From Streptomyces sp. WZ-12 (GTDB taxonomy: Bacteria; Actinomycetota; Actinomycetes; Streptomycetales; Streptomycetaceae): 64,000 bases of DNA. Shown here in pieces: positions 54,893 through 62,973 of the stretch; the first letter of the stretch is position 1; each line of letters starts with the position of its first letter. The stretch spans positions 8,605,001 to 8,669,000 of the forward strand of contig NZ_CP118574.1 in NCBI RefSeq assembly GCF_028898845.1, written 5' to 3'. The position numbers were made by a program, and so were the translations under genes. Below the pieces are notes generated by a model. It had not been told where the DNA came from. It saw only the letters and a list, made by a program, of their open reading frames with translations, and did no database searches.

Positions 54893-55308
54893 CGGCCATG
54901 GCCAGGCTGCTGATCTCCGGTGCGGAACTCGTCGTCCGCCTGGCGTGGTGGGAGAAGGCGGTCGGACGCCACGGCACCGTGCGCGTGCCGGTGACGGCCG
55001 TGCGTCGGGTGGCGGTCGAACCCGACTGGTGGCGCGCCCTGCGTGGCAGACGGCGGCGCGGCCTGTGGATTCCCGACACGCTGTGCCTGGGCATCCGGGA
55101 GCACGCCGGCGGGCGGGACTTCGTCGCCATCCGACCGCGCAGTCCGGTCGTCTGCGTCGAACTGCGGGCCGCCGCCGCTCCGTTCGGCCTCCTCGCCGTC
55201 ACCGTCGCGCACCCACAGGCCGCGACGGAACGTCTTCGCCGCCAACTCCCGGACATCGACCCCGCGGACTGGCGACAGGCAATTCCTCCACCACCGGACT
55301 CGGCGTGA
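54889..55308 (+). CDS. hypothetical protein coupled to the phosphatase gene
   Basis: A 139-residue protein with several beta strands (GAELVVRLAWWEKAVGRHGTVRVPVTAVRRVAVEP; GLWIPDTLCLGIREHAGGRDFVAIRP; VVCVELRAAAAPFGLLAVTV). The pattern resembles a PH-like or SRPBCC-type membrane-proximal domain, as found in other Streptomyces small proteins. It starts inside the stop of the phosphatase gene, so the two are translated together. Function unknown. Confidence 0.75.
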   Translation: MTAMARLLISGAELVVRLAWWEKAVGRHGTVRVPVTAVRRVAVEPDWWRALRGRRRRGLWIPDTLCLGIREHAGGRDFVAIRPRSPVVCVELRAAAAPFGLLAVTVAHPQAATERLRRQLPDIDPADWRQAIPPPPDSA

Positions 55309-55519
55309 GAGGGGTGGGAAGGCCAGACCCGGCAGCCGCGCCCGGGGGCCGGACCGCACGACCGCAGGCCGGGCGAAAACCGCCCACACCCGGCGAGTTG
55401 ATCGCTCCGCGTCACCCGGCATCGACTCCGCGTCACTTGGTGTCGATTTGGCGAGATCCCAACCTCGTCCTGCCCTTCGCCAGGGCACGCCACCCCAGGC
55501 CGTGCCCTACGATCCCGCC

Positions 55520-56401
55520 ATGAACCAAAGGTTCGCTGTGACGGCCACCGTCCTGGCCGTACTCGCCACCGCTACAGGCTGCGCCGGGGACAAGGTGTCG
55601 GCCGAGACTGCCACCTCCTCCGCCTCGTCCTCGGCATCGCCTCCCACCTCGCTGCCCTCGGCGCTGCACCACCATGTGTGGACGATCGCCCGGATGCTCG
55701 GCGCCCACGCGTTCCACCATCAGCGGGGCGTCTCCCACACCTCGCCCCCGACGACGGTCAACGCCCGCGTCGGCGCGGTGTTCAGTCACAACGGGACCGG
55801 CGACCACTTCTGCACTGGAAGCGTCGTGGACAGCCCCAAGAAGACCATCGTCATCACCGCGGCGCACTGCATCCACACCGGCAAGGGCGGCAGTTACCAG
55901 TCCGACCTGGCCTTCGTTCCGGGATACCGCGACGGGAAGGACCCCAACGGGGTCTGGACGATCAGCAAGATGATCGTCGACCCTCACTGGGCCCAGTCGT
56001 CCGACCCCGCCTACGACGTCGGCTTCGTCATCGTCGACAAGCTCAAGGGCCAGCGGATCGCCGATGTGCTGGGCGCCAACCGCTTCAGCTACAACGTCGG
56101 CTACGACAAGTTCGTGAAGATCACCGGCTATCCGGCCAGTGGCAATTCCCCCATCTCGTGCGCCAACAAGACCGTGAAGTTCCAGACCAACCAGATGAAG
56201 GTGGACTGCACCGGATACAGCGGCGGCACCAGCGGCAGCCCCTGGCTCACCAACTTCGACCGCACCACCCGAACCGGCGAGGTCATCGGCGTCATCGGCG
56301 GCTACCAGACCGGTGGCAGCACCGACGACACCTCCTACAGCTCGTACTTCAACGACGCCATCAAGTCCCTGTACGACAAGGCGGTCAGCGCGGAGAGCTG
56401 A
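55520..56401 (+). CDS. trypsin-like serine protease, lipoprotein
   Basis: A 293-residue S1-fold peptidase anchored by lipid. The signal peptide ends with the lipobox ATGC (Cys21). A short Ser/Ala linker leads into the catalytic domain: His116 in TAAHC, Asp166 in AYDVGFV and Ser238 in GGTSGSPW. Paired cysteines flank the His and the Ser loop. It would cleave peptides at the cell surface. Related in motifs and likely fold to the secreted protease at 3892-4992. Confidence 0.85.
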   Translation: MNQRFAVTATVLAVLATATGCAGDKVSAETATSSASSSASPPTSLPSALHHHVWTIARMLGAHAFHHQRGVSHTSPPTTVNARVGAVFSHNGTGDHFCTGSVVDSPKKTIVITAAHCIHTGKGGSYQSDLAFVPGYRDGKDPNGVWTISKMIVDPHWAQSSDPAYDVGFVIVDKLKGQRIADVLGANRFSYNVGYDKFVKITGYPASGNSPISCANKTVKFQTNQMKVDCTGYSGGTSGSPWLTNFDRTTRTGEVIGVIGGYQTGGSTDDTSYSSYFNDAIKSLYDKAVSAES

Positions 56402-56414
56402 CGCCCGCGGGCAA

Positions 56415-56450
56415 GAGGCGGGGGAGAACGCCGCGGCGGGCCCCCGCCTC
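56415..56450 (+). terminator. hairpin after the lipoprotein protease gene
   Basis: Perfect 10-base arms GAGGCGGGGG and CCCCCGCCTC with a 16-base loop, 14 bases past the stop codon. Confidence 0.6.
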
Positions 56451-56640
56451 AAGCTCGTACCGGCCCTGGTGACGGTGGTCGAAGAAGGCAGCATCACCAG
56501 GGCCCCCGCCGGCATGCACCTGCAACTCGTCGCCGCCGGCCGGGGCGTGTGGATCGCACCGGCCTCCAGTGCCCCGTACCGCGCGTTCCCGCGCCCGTGC
56601 TGGTTGCGATCACGGACGCGGAACCCTTGTTGCGCGAGGC
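56440..56640 (+). pseudogene. LysR regulator remnant with internal deletion
   Basis: In one frame LVPALVTVVEEGSITRAPAGMHLQL, the recognition-helix start of a LysR protein, runs directly into VAAGRGVWIAPAS, a match to the end of the effector domain. About 200 residues are missing between them. No start codon or ribosome site. It lies 300 bases from the IS element at 56946. The rest of the gap up to 56,945 holds no gene that I can support. Confidence 0.5.
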
Positions 56641-56945
56641 ACCGCCGACGAAGACGGCCCTTCCTGCCAGCTTCCTGCCAGATTCCCCGTCCGGGGTGTT
56701 GGGAACGGCGGTCGTCATCAACCCAAACCCCTTGTGTGGCGGGAGAGTTGGGGGTCTGGAAGTCGGCGGGTCACGGTGCCTGGCATCCGGTTTCCGCGGC
56801 CGGCGCCTCGATTCTGCGGCAAGGCGAAGGGGCCCGGACAACAAGGATTTCCGGGGCGGTCACAGCAGCACGTTGTGGCCCAGGGGGCCACCTGCCGCCC
56901 AGCGCGCGAGGCGCCACGGAACAGCGCACGGATACACGATTGATA

Positions 56946-57919
56946 CTAGATGAATGAGTCCGATGTTTGTGCTGGCCGCGACCATGGCGAAGGGCGCCCG
57001 TTGGCTCGTGTGTGACGACAAACCTGGACGCCCTTCTGGCTGCACTGTACGTGTTCATCGATGACCATGTGGCCCCTCGTCGCCGGATCGGGCGACCCCC
57101 GAAACTGACAGACGCCGAACTGCTGTGCCTGGCCGTCGCCCAGGTCCTACTGGGCTTTCCCTCGGCCCGGCAATGGATCCGCTTCGTACACGCCCGACTG
57201 GGACACCTCTTTCGCTACCTGCCCCAGCAATCCGCCTACAACAAGCGCCTGAACGCCGCCGGCCCACTGATCTCGGCCGTGATCCAGGCACTGGCCAGGC
57301 AGGTGCCCACCTGGCACGACAACCTGCGGCTGATCGACTCCACACCACTGCCGTGCGCCGCCTCCCGCGAGACAGTCAAACGCTCCGACCTGGCAGGGCA
57401 CGCCGGATACGGCTACTGCGCGAGCCATTCTCGCTTCTTCTGGGGATTGCGGCTCTACCTGCTGACCACAGCCGAGGGCATGCCGGTGTCCTGGTGCCTG
57501 GCCAACCCCAAACTCGGCGAACGCCAGGTGATGACCGCGCTGCTGGAACGCGACCACCACCTCATGCGCTCCGGTCAAGTGATTCTTGCGGACAAGGGCT
57601 TCGCCGGGCGGGAGTTCGAGGCGTTCCTCGAAGAGCGCCTGGGCGTCCATCTGGTGCGGCCGGACCTGAAGAACGAGCCTGTCCGGCATGGACGCCTGGC
57701 CCACGTCCGCCAGTGGATCGAGGCGGTATTCGACACCCTCAAAGGCCAGCTCAGCCTCGAACAACACGGAGGCCGGACACCCGCTGGTGTCTTCGCCCGC
57801 ACCGGCCAACGACTCCTCGCCCTGGCCACGGCGATCTGGCACAACTGGAACACCAACGCCCCAGCCAAGCGATCACTGATCGCCTATGACCACTGAAGAC
57901 ATCGGACTCATTCATCTAG
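56946..57919 (+). mobile_element. IS982-type insertion sequence with 21-base terminal inverted repeats
   Basis: The ends, CTAGATGAATGAGTCCGATG... at 56946-56966 and its complement at 57899-57919, match at all 21 positions. The outermost four bases CTAG are palindromic, so they may be target duplication rather than part of the ends, leaving 17-base repeats. The element is 974 bases with one transposase gene and looks complete. It lies between the LysR remnant and the DD-peptidase operon. Confidence 0.85.
57012..57896 (+). CDS. IS982 family transposase
   Basis: A 294-residue DDE transposase. It starts VTTNLDALLAALYVFIDD and has GRPPKLTDAELLCLAVAQVLL, typical of actinomycete IS982 members. Catalytic residues are likely the Asp in RLIDSTPLPC, the Asp in ILADKGFAG and a Glu in WIEAVFDTLKG. 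No frameshift or internal stop. The GTG at 57012 matches the family start; the preceding codons are left-end sequence. Confidence 0.85.
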   Translation: MTTNLDALLAALYVFIDDHVAPRRRIGRPPKLTDAELLCLAVAQVLLGFPSARQWIRFVHARLGHLFRYLPQQSAYNKRLNAAGPLISAVIQALARQVPTWHDNLRLIDSTPLPCAASRETVKRSDLAGHAGYGYCASHSRFFWGLRLYLLTTAEGMPVSWCLANPKLGERQVMTALLERDHHLMRSGQVILADKGFAGREFEAFLEERLGVHLVRPDLKNEPVRHGRLAHVRQWIEAVFDTLKGQLSLEQHGGRTPAGVFARTGQRLLALATAIWHNWNTNAPAKRSLIAYDH

Positions 57920-58021
57920 GCTCAGCGGCGGCTGATACACGCCTACGGCGGCGCGGAAACCCACCCCGTCGACAGTGGACGGCGTCCCACTTCCTCTTCC
58001 CGTTCCCCTGGAGGCTGTCCC

Positions 58022-59032
58022 ATGCCGCTGCGTCCGCTGCCGCTCCGCCCGCCGCCTGGCCGTCGGCTGCGGCACATGCTGTGGTGGATCGCGCCCACCC
58101 TGCTGGCCATGGCCGCTGTCATCGCCGTGGCCGTCAACGGCGGCCCGCCCGGATTCACGACGGGCAGCCGCGCGGAGGCGGACCAGGCCGGCGCCGACTC
58201 CGTCCCCGACTTCGCCGCGGGGCTGCCCTGGCCGGACGAGGGCCAGACAAGCCTGGCGGTCCAGGGAGTCCAGGGAATCGGCAACCTCGGGACGCGGGGC
58301 GCACAGACACCCGTACCCATCGCCAGCGTCACCAAGGTGATGACGGCATACGTGATCCTCCGCGACCATCCGTTGCACGGCGACGAGGAGGGCCCGGCCA
58401 TCAGCGCGGACCAGCAGGCGGCCGACGAGTCCGTATCCGGAACCGAATCGACGGCTCCCGTGCGAGCCGGCCGGGACTACTCGCAGCGCCAGTTGCTCCA
58501 GTTGTTGTTGCTCCCGTCGGGCAACAACATCGCCCGCCTGCTGGCGCGTTGGGACGCCGGGAGCGAGGAGGCATTCGTTGTGAAGATGAACCAGGCGGCG
58601 TCGGGACTGGGCATGAACCGCACGGCCTACACGGATGCGAGCGGCATCGAGTCCACGACCGTCAGCACCTCGCAGGACCAACTGAAGCTGGCCCGGGAGG
58701 CAATGAAGAACGACGTGTTCCGGAAGATCGTCGCCACCCCGAGCGCGACGATTCCCGGGAGCCCGGGGACGGTCCTCAACACCAACACCCTGCTGCGGAT
58801 GCCCGGCGTCGTGGGCCTCAAGACCGGTTCCAGCACACCGGCCGGCGGGAACCTCGTATGGGCGGCGACGGCCCGTGACGACGGCCGTGGGCCGCTGGTG
58901 CTGGGCGTGGTGCTGCACCAGCAGGCCGGCACGTCCGCGGAGCAGGGCCTGCACGCGGCCCTCGACCGGAGCGAGAAGCTGATCACGGCCGTTCGCGCGG
59001 GTCTGACGGCTGACGCCAGGCGGTCCGCATGA
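58022..59032 (+). CDS. D-alanyl-D-alanine carboxypeptidase (peptidase S11)
   Basis: A 336-residue penicillin-binding protein of the low-molecular-mass type. One N-terminal membrane helix (about 19-40) anchors it outside. The active site is complete: SVTK (Ser102, Lys105), SGN (166-168) and KTG (267-269). It removes the last D-Ala from peptidoglycan stems. GGAGG lies 7 bases before the ATG. Its stop overlaps the start of the EEP gene. A CseBC-like system follows, which in Streptomyces responds to cell-envelope stress. Confidence 0.9.
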   Translation: MPLRPLPLRPPPGRRLRHMLWWIAPTLLAMAAVIAVAVNGGPPGFTTGSRAEADQAGADSVPDFAAGLPWPDEGQTSLAVQGVQGIGNLGTRGAQTPVPIASVTKVMTAYVILRDHPLHGDEEGPAISADQQAADESVSGTESTAPVRAGRDYSQRQLLQLLLLPSGNNIARLLARWDAGSEEAFVVKMNQAASGLGMNRTAYTDASGIESTTVSTSQDQLKLAREAMKNDVFRKIVATPSATIPGSPGTVLNTNTLLRMPGVVGLKTGSSTPAGGNLVWAATARDDGRGPLVLGVVLHQQAGTSAEQGLHAALDRSEKLITAVRAGLTADARRSA

Positions 59033-60090
59033 ACGGCGGCAGCGGCGGTACGGACACCGACCGTGAGGTGACCGTCGGGTCGGAGGGCGAGACCGGGAAC
59101 GCCAAGGCCGCCGGGAGCGACGAGGTGCCCAGCCACGACAACACCCCCGCCCGCTGGTCGTGGCGCAGCGGCCGAGCAACCGCGACCCTCGCCGTGCTGT
59201 GCGCCGCCGTGCTCCTGCTCCACCAGTGGATACCCAACGGCCCCGGCCGACTGCCCAGCCTGATCGAGAGCTTCCTGCCCTGGCTCGGCGTCGCCGTGCT
59301 CCCGCTGCTGGCCGTCGCGCTGGTACGGCGCTCCGCGACGGCGCTGGTCGCCGTACTCGTGCCCGCCGTGACCTGGGCCTGCCTCTTCGGTGGCACGCTG
59401 GTCGACAAACGCGGCACCGGCGGCGCCCTGACCGTCGTCAGCCACAATGTCGACGACGAGAACCCCGACCCGGCCGGCACCGGACGCGCGCTGGCGGCCT
59501 CCGGCGCCGACGTCATCGGCCTGGAGAAGCTGACCGACACCAACGTTCCCCGCTACGAACGGGCGTTGGCCGCCGCCTATCCGTACCACCAGGTGCAGGG
59601 CACCGTCGGACTGTGGAGCAAGCTGCCGCTCCGCGACGTGCGGCCGGTGCCGATCATGGCGTGGACGCGGGCGATGCGCGCGACCGTCGAGACGCCCAAG
59701 GGGCCCGTCGCGATCTTCGTCGCCCACCTGCCGTCCGTGCGCGTGCGGCCCACCGAGGGGTTCGCCACCAACTGGCGCGACCACGCGGTGGTACGCCTCG
59801 CGGACGAGGTTCGCCGGACCCCGGAGCGCCGACGGATCGTGATGGGCGACTTCAACGGGACGGCTGACGATCGCGGACTGGCCCCGCTGACGTCGATGAT
59901 GCGCTCGGCGCAGCAGGAGGCGGGCGCGGGCTTCGGCTTCACCTGGCCGGCGGCCCTCCCGGTGGTGCGGATCGACCAGGTCTTCACGCAGGGCGTCGAG
60001 CCGGTGGCGGCATGGACACTGCCGCGGACGGCCAGCGACCACCGCCCCGTCGCCGCCTCGGTGAACCTGTCACCGGCACCGAAAACCTGA
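59029..60090 (+). CDS. membrane endonuclease/exonuclease/phosphatase family protein
   Basis: A 353-residue EEP-superfamily protein. A cytoplasmic Gly/Ser-rich N terminus leads to about three membrane helices (50-130). The catalytic domain follows: VVSHNVDDENPD, VIGLEKLT (metal-binding Glu), FVAHLPS, VMGDFNGTADD and TASDHRPV, the full EEP set. Membrane-bound EEP proteins are thought to hydrolyse phosphoesters of lipids or nucleotides outside the cell. Coupled to the DD-peptidase gene by ATGA. Confidence 0.85.
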   Translation: MNGGSGGTDTDREVTVGSEGETGNAKAAGSDEVPSHDNTPARWSWRSGRATATLAVLCAAVLLLHQWIPNGPGRLPSLIESFLPWLGVAVLPLLAVALVRRSATALVAVLVPAVTWACLFGGTLVDKRGTGGALTVVSHNVDDENPDPAGTGRALAASGADVIGLEKLTDTNVPRYERALAAAYPYHQVQGTVGLWSKLPLRDVRPVPIMAWTRAMRATVETPKGPVAIFVAHLPSVRVRPTEGFATNWRDHAVVRLADEVRRTPERRRIVMGDFNGTADDRGLAPLTSMMRSAQQEAGAGFGFTWPAALPVVRIDQVFTQGVEPVAAWTLPRTASDHRPVAASVNLSPAPKT

Positions 60091-60227
60091 CCTTCGGTGA
60101 ATCGCTGACATTTCCGCCCTTATGGTGGTGGCCGCTGAGGGCTGTTGCTGGCCAGGTGGTGGTCATGGACGGCCGCCGATACCGAGTTACCGATGTGCAT
60201 GTGCATGTGTGAGGCAGGTGAGAGTGG

Positions 60228-60914
60228 GTGTCCGCCCCCGTGAAGGTGCTCCTCGTCGAGGACGACGCCGTGATCCGCAGGGCCGTCGGCCTCGCGCTGG
60301 AGCGCTACGGCTACACCGTGGACTCCGCGGAGGACGGCCTGGCGGGCCTGGAACTGTTCCGCGCCGGCGGGCACGACCTGCTGCTCCTGGACGTGATGCT
60401 GCCGCAGCTCGACGGCATCGGACTGTGCCGACGGGTGCGGGAAACCAGCCTGGTGCCGATCCTGATGATGTCCGCGCGCGGCGACTCCCTCGACGTGATC
60501 GCCGGGCTGGAGGCCGGCGCGGACGACTACGTCGTCAAACCCATCGACACCGCCGTCCTGGTGGCCCGCATGCGCACGCTGCTGCGCCGGGTCACCTTCC
60601 GCCCCAACGAGCCCGTCACGGACGGCGGTTCGGTACTGACCTTCGGAGACCTGACGCTCGACACCGACGGACTGGAGGTACACGTCGCCGGCCGACCCGT
60701 GGTCCTGACCCCGACCGAACTGCGGCTGCTACTGGAGTTCGCCGCGCACCCCGGGGTGGTACTGGAGCGACAGCGGCTGCTGCGCGAGGTGTGGGACTAC
60801 GGCTGGGACGGCGACAGCCGGGTCGTCGACCTCTGCGTGCAGCGGCTCCGCAAGAAGATCGGCGCCGAACGGATCGAGACGGTCCGCGGCTTCGGCTACA
60901 AGCTGCTGCGCTGA
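60228..60914 (+). CDS. OmpR-type response regulator, CseB-like
   Basis: A 228-residue two-component regulator. The receiver domain has the acidic pair LVEDD, phospho-acceptor Asp55 in LLLDVMLP, the Thr/Ser position as MSA, and KP at DDYVVKP. A winged-helix DNA-binding domain follows (LTPTELRLLLEFAAHPGVVLERQRLLREVWDYGWDGDSRVVDLCVQRLRKKIG). The text is very near CseB, which controls the sigma-E envelope response, but actinomycetes have several paralogues and no sigE gene is nearby. The GTG at 60228 has AGGTGAG upstream. The partner kinase starts 1 base after its stop. Confidence 0.9.
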   Translation: MSAPVKVLLVEDDAVIRRAVGLALERYGYTVDSAEDGLAGLELFRAGGHDLLLLDVMLPQLDGIGLCRRVRETSLVPILMMSARGDSLDVIAGLEAGADDYVVKPIDTAVLVARMRTLLRRVTFRPNEPVTDGGSVLTFGDLTLDTDGLEVHVAGRPVVLTPTELRLLLEFAAHPGVVLERQRLLREVWDYGWDGDSRVVDLCVQRLRKKIGAERIETVRGFGYKLLR

Positions 60915-60915
60915 C

Positions 60916-62136
60916 ATGGCACGCCCCTTCACCTCCCTGCACTGGAAGATCGCCGCCCTGGTTGCCGCCGCATGCTGCGCGGTAGCCCTGGTCATCGGCC
61001 TCCTCGTGCACAAGACGACCTACGACCGCTCGCTCTTCGAGGCCCGCGCCAAGGCCCGCGACCGACTCGCCGTCGCCGCCGGACAGCAGCCCGGACCCTT
61101 GACGAAGAGCGCCATCCACAACCCCGACGACCTGCCACGCCCGCTCCGGGACCAGGTGCGCCAGGCCGGCGGCGCGCCGCAGACCTGGTACGACACCCGG
61201 GTCGCCCACGTGCCCTGGATGTGGGCCGCCCAGGAGGACGGGGGCCGTTGGACGGCCGTCCGCGTCCCCATGGACCTCGACCTGCTCAGCCGCAAGGCAC
61301 TCGACCGACACAGCGCGTACGCGGCCCTCGCCGCGCTCGCCGTCGTCCTCCCCGCCTCCGCGCTGGCCACGCAACTCCTGGTCAGACGGCTGCGCTGGGT
61401 CGCCGTCACCGCCCGCCGGATCACCGACGGCGAACTCGACGCCCGCACCGGAGACCCGGGGCGCGGCAACGACGAGATCGCGGACATCTCCGCGGCCGTC
61501 GACGGAATGGCCGGCAGCCTCCAACAACGCCTGCGCACCGAGCAGCAGTTCACCGCCGACGTGGCGCACGAACTGCGCACCCCGCTGATGGGACTCGTCA
61601 CCTCGGCGGAACTGCTGCCCGAGAGCGAGGCGACCGAACTCGTCCGCGACCGGGTCCGGGCCCTCCGCGCCCTGGTCGAGGACCTGTTGGAGGTGTCGCG
61701 GCTCGACGCCGGCGCGGAACGGGCCGAGCTCGTGCCGGTACCCCTCGGCGAGGTGGTCGAGGACTCTGTGCGGCGCACCGGGCTGCCCGTGCACGTCTCG
61801 ACGACGGACGCCGGGACGGTACGCACCGACCCGCGACGCCTGGACCGCATCCTCGCCAACCTCATCGCCAACGCACACCGGCACGGGCGGCCCCCGGTCA
61901 GCATCACCGTGCACGGCACGACCGTCGTCGTACGCGACCGCGGCCCGGGCTACCCGGCGGAACTCCTCGCCCAGGGACCGCAACGCTTCCGTACCGGCAC
62001 GACCGAACGGGGCCAGGGCCACGGCCTCGGACTGACCATCGCCCTCGGCCAGGCCCAAGTCATCCGGGCACGCCTGGAGTTCACCAACGCACCCGACGGC
62101 GGAGCGACCGCCACGCTGAGCCTGCCGGCCGACTGA
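60916..62136 (+). CDS. membrane sensor histidine kinase, CseC-like
   Basis: A 406-residue kinase. Two membrane helices (about 13-32 and 135-155) frame an extracytoplasmic sensor of about 100 residues. A HAMP domain (about 155-210) is followed by the H-box VAHELRTPL (His218), NLIANAHRHG, DRGPGYP and GQGHGLGLTIA. It starts 1 base past the regulator stop. It probably senses a cell-wall or membrane signal and phosphorylates the regulator before it. Confidence 0.9.
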   Translation: MARPFTSLHWKIAALVAAACCAVALVIGLLVHKTTYDRSLFEARAKARDRLAVAAGQQPGPLTKSAIHNPDDLPRPLRDQVRQAGGAPQTWYDTRVAHVPWMWAAQEDGGRWTAVRVPMDLDLLSRKALDRHSAYAALAALAVVLPASALATQLLVRRLRWVAVTARRITDGELDARTGDPGRGNDEIADISAAVDGMAGSLQQRLRTEQQFTADVAHELRTPLMGLVTSAELLPESEATELVRDRVRALRALVEDLLEVSRLDAGAERAELVPVPLGEVVEDSVRRTGLPVHVSTTDAGTVRTDPRRLDRILANLIANAHRHGRPPVSITVHGTTVVVRDRGPGYPAELLAQGPQRFRTGTTERGQGHGLGLTIALGQAQVIRARLEFTNAPDGGATATLSLPAD

Positions 62137-62285
62137 CGACTTGCGCGGCGCCGCTCGGCCCGTCGCACGGCTGCTCAGAGGCAGAGGCAGAGGCACAAGG
62201 CAGAACCTGGCCCGTGGGCCTGGACACATGCACGTAACACGCCGTGGGTACCGTGCCGACCTCGGAAAAGGGAGCGACGAAGAAC

Positions 62286-62858
62286 ATGCACCAGGACGCC
62301 ACGGCGAACACCGCGATACGGATACGGCCAGGGGGCGAAGACGACCTCCAGCAGCTCACCGACATCTACAACCACTACGTGACCGGTACCCCCGCCACGT
62401 TCGACGTCGAGCCCATCCGCGTCGAGGACCGCAGGCAATGGCTGGCCGACCATCCCGCAACCGGCCGCCACCGGCTGCTGGTAGCCCACGAAGCCGACAC
62501 CGTCCTCGGCTACATCACCAGCAGCGCACTGCGTCCCAAGCAAGCCTTCGAGACCTCGGTGGAGACCAGCGCCTACCTCTCTCCCCACCACACCGGACGC
62601 GGCCTGGGAACCCTCCTCTACCGCGCCCTCTTCGAGGCCCTGGCCGACGAAGACGTGCACCGCGCCTACGCGGCGATCACCCAGCCCAACGAGGCATCGA
62701 TGCGCCTGCACCAGCGCCTGGGCTTCCGCCCCGCCGGAATCCACCGCGAGGTCGGCCGCAAATTCGGCACGTACTGGGACGTCGCCTGGTGCGAAAAGCC
62801 CCTGCGCCAGGCACCGCACCACGCGCCGGACAACCCAGCCCTCGCCTCCGCGGTCTGA
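62286..62858 (+). CDS. GNAT N-acetyltransferase, phosphinothricin-acetyltransferase-like
   Basis: A 190-residue acetyltransferase. The order RIRPGGEDDLQQLTDIYNHYV, TGTPATFD, YLSPHHTGRGLGTLLYRALFEAL (acetyl-CoA loop) and PNEASMRLHQRLGFRPAGIHREVGRKFGTYWDV follows the PAT/Bar type. Members acetylate phosphinothricin, methionine sulfoximine or other amino groups. The ATG at 62286 has GGGAG about 11 bases upstream; a GTG at 62244 is an alternative. A short AGAGGC triplicate repeat lies in the 5' spacer. Confidence 0.85.
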   Translation: MHQDATANTAIRIRPGGEDDLQQLTDIYNHYVTGTPATFDVEPIRVEDRRQWLADHPATGRHRLLVAHEADTVLGYITSSALRPKQAFETSVETSAYLSPHHTGRGLGTLLYRALFEALADEDVHRAYAAITQPNEASMRLHQRLGFRPAGIHREVGRKFGTYWDVAWCEKPLRQAPHHAPDNPALASAV

Positions 62859-62973
62859 CGACCGGCGGTGCGCTCCACCCGCTCCGCGCGTTGTCGGGTT
62901 CGCACAGCACCGCGCCGCCAGCTCTGACCCTGCCCCCACCGCCGCGCCCCGGCGTCCTCCGTGACCATGGGCA

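Noticed and set aside
62173..62195. AGAGGC repeated three times before the GNAT gene
   Set aside because: Too short and imperfect to call a meaningful array.
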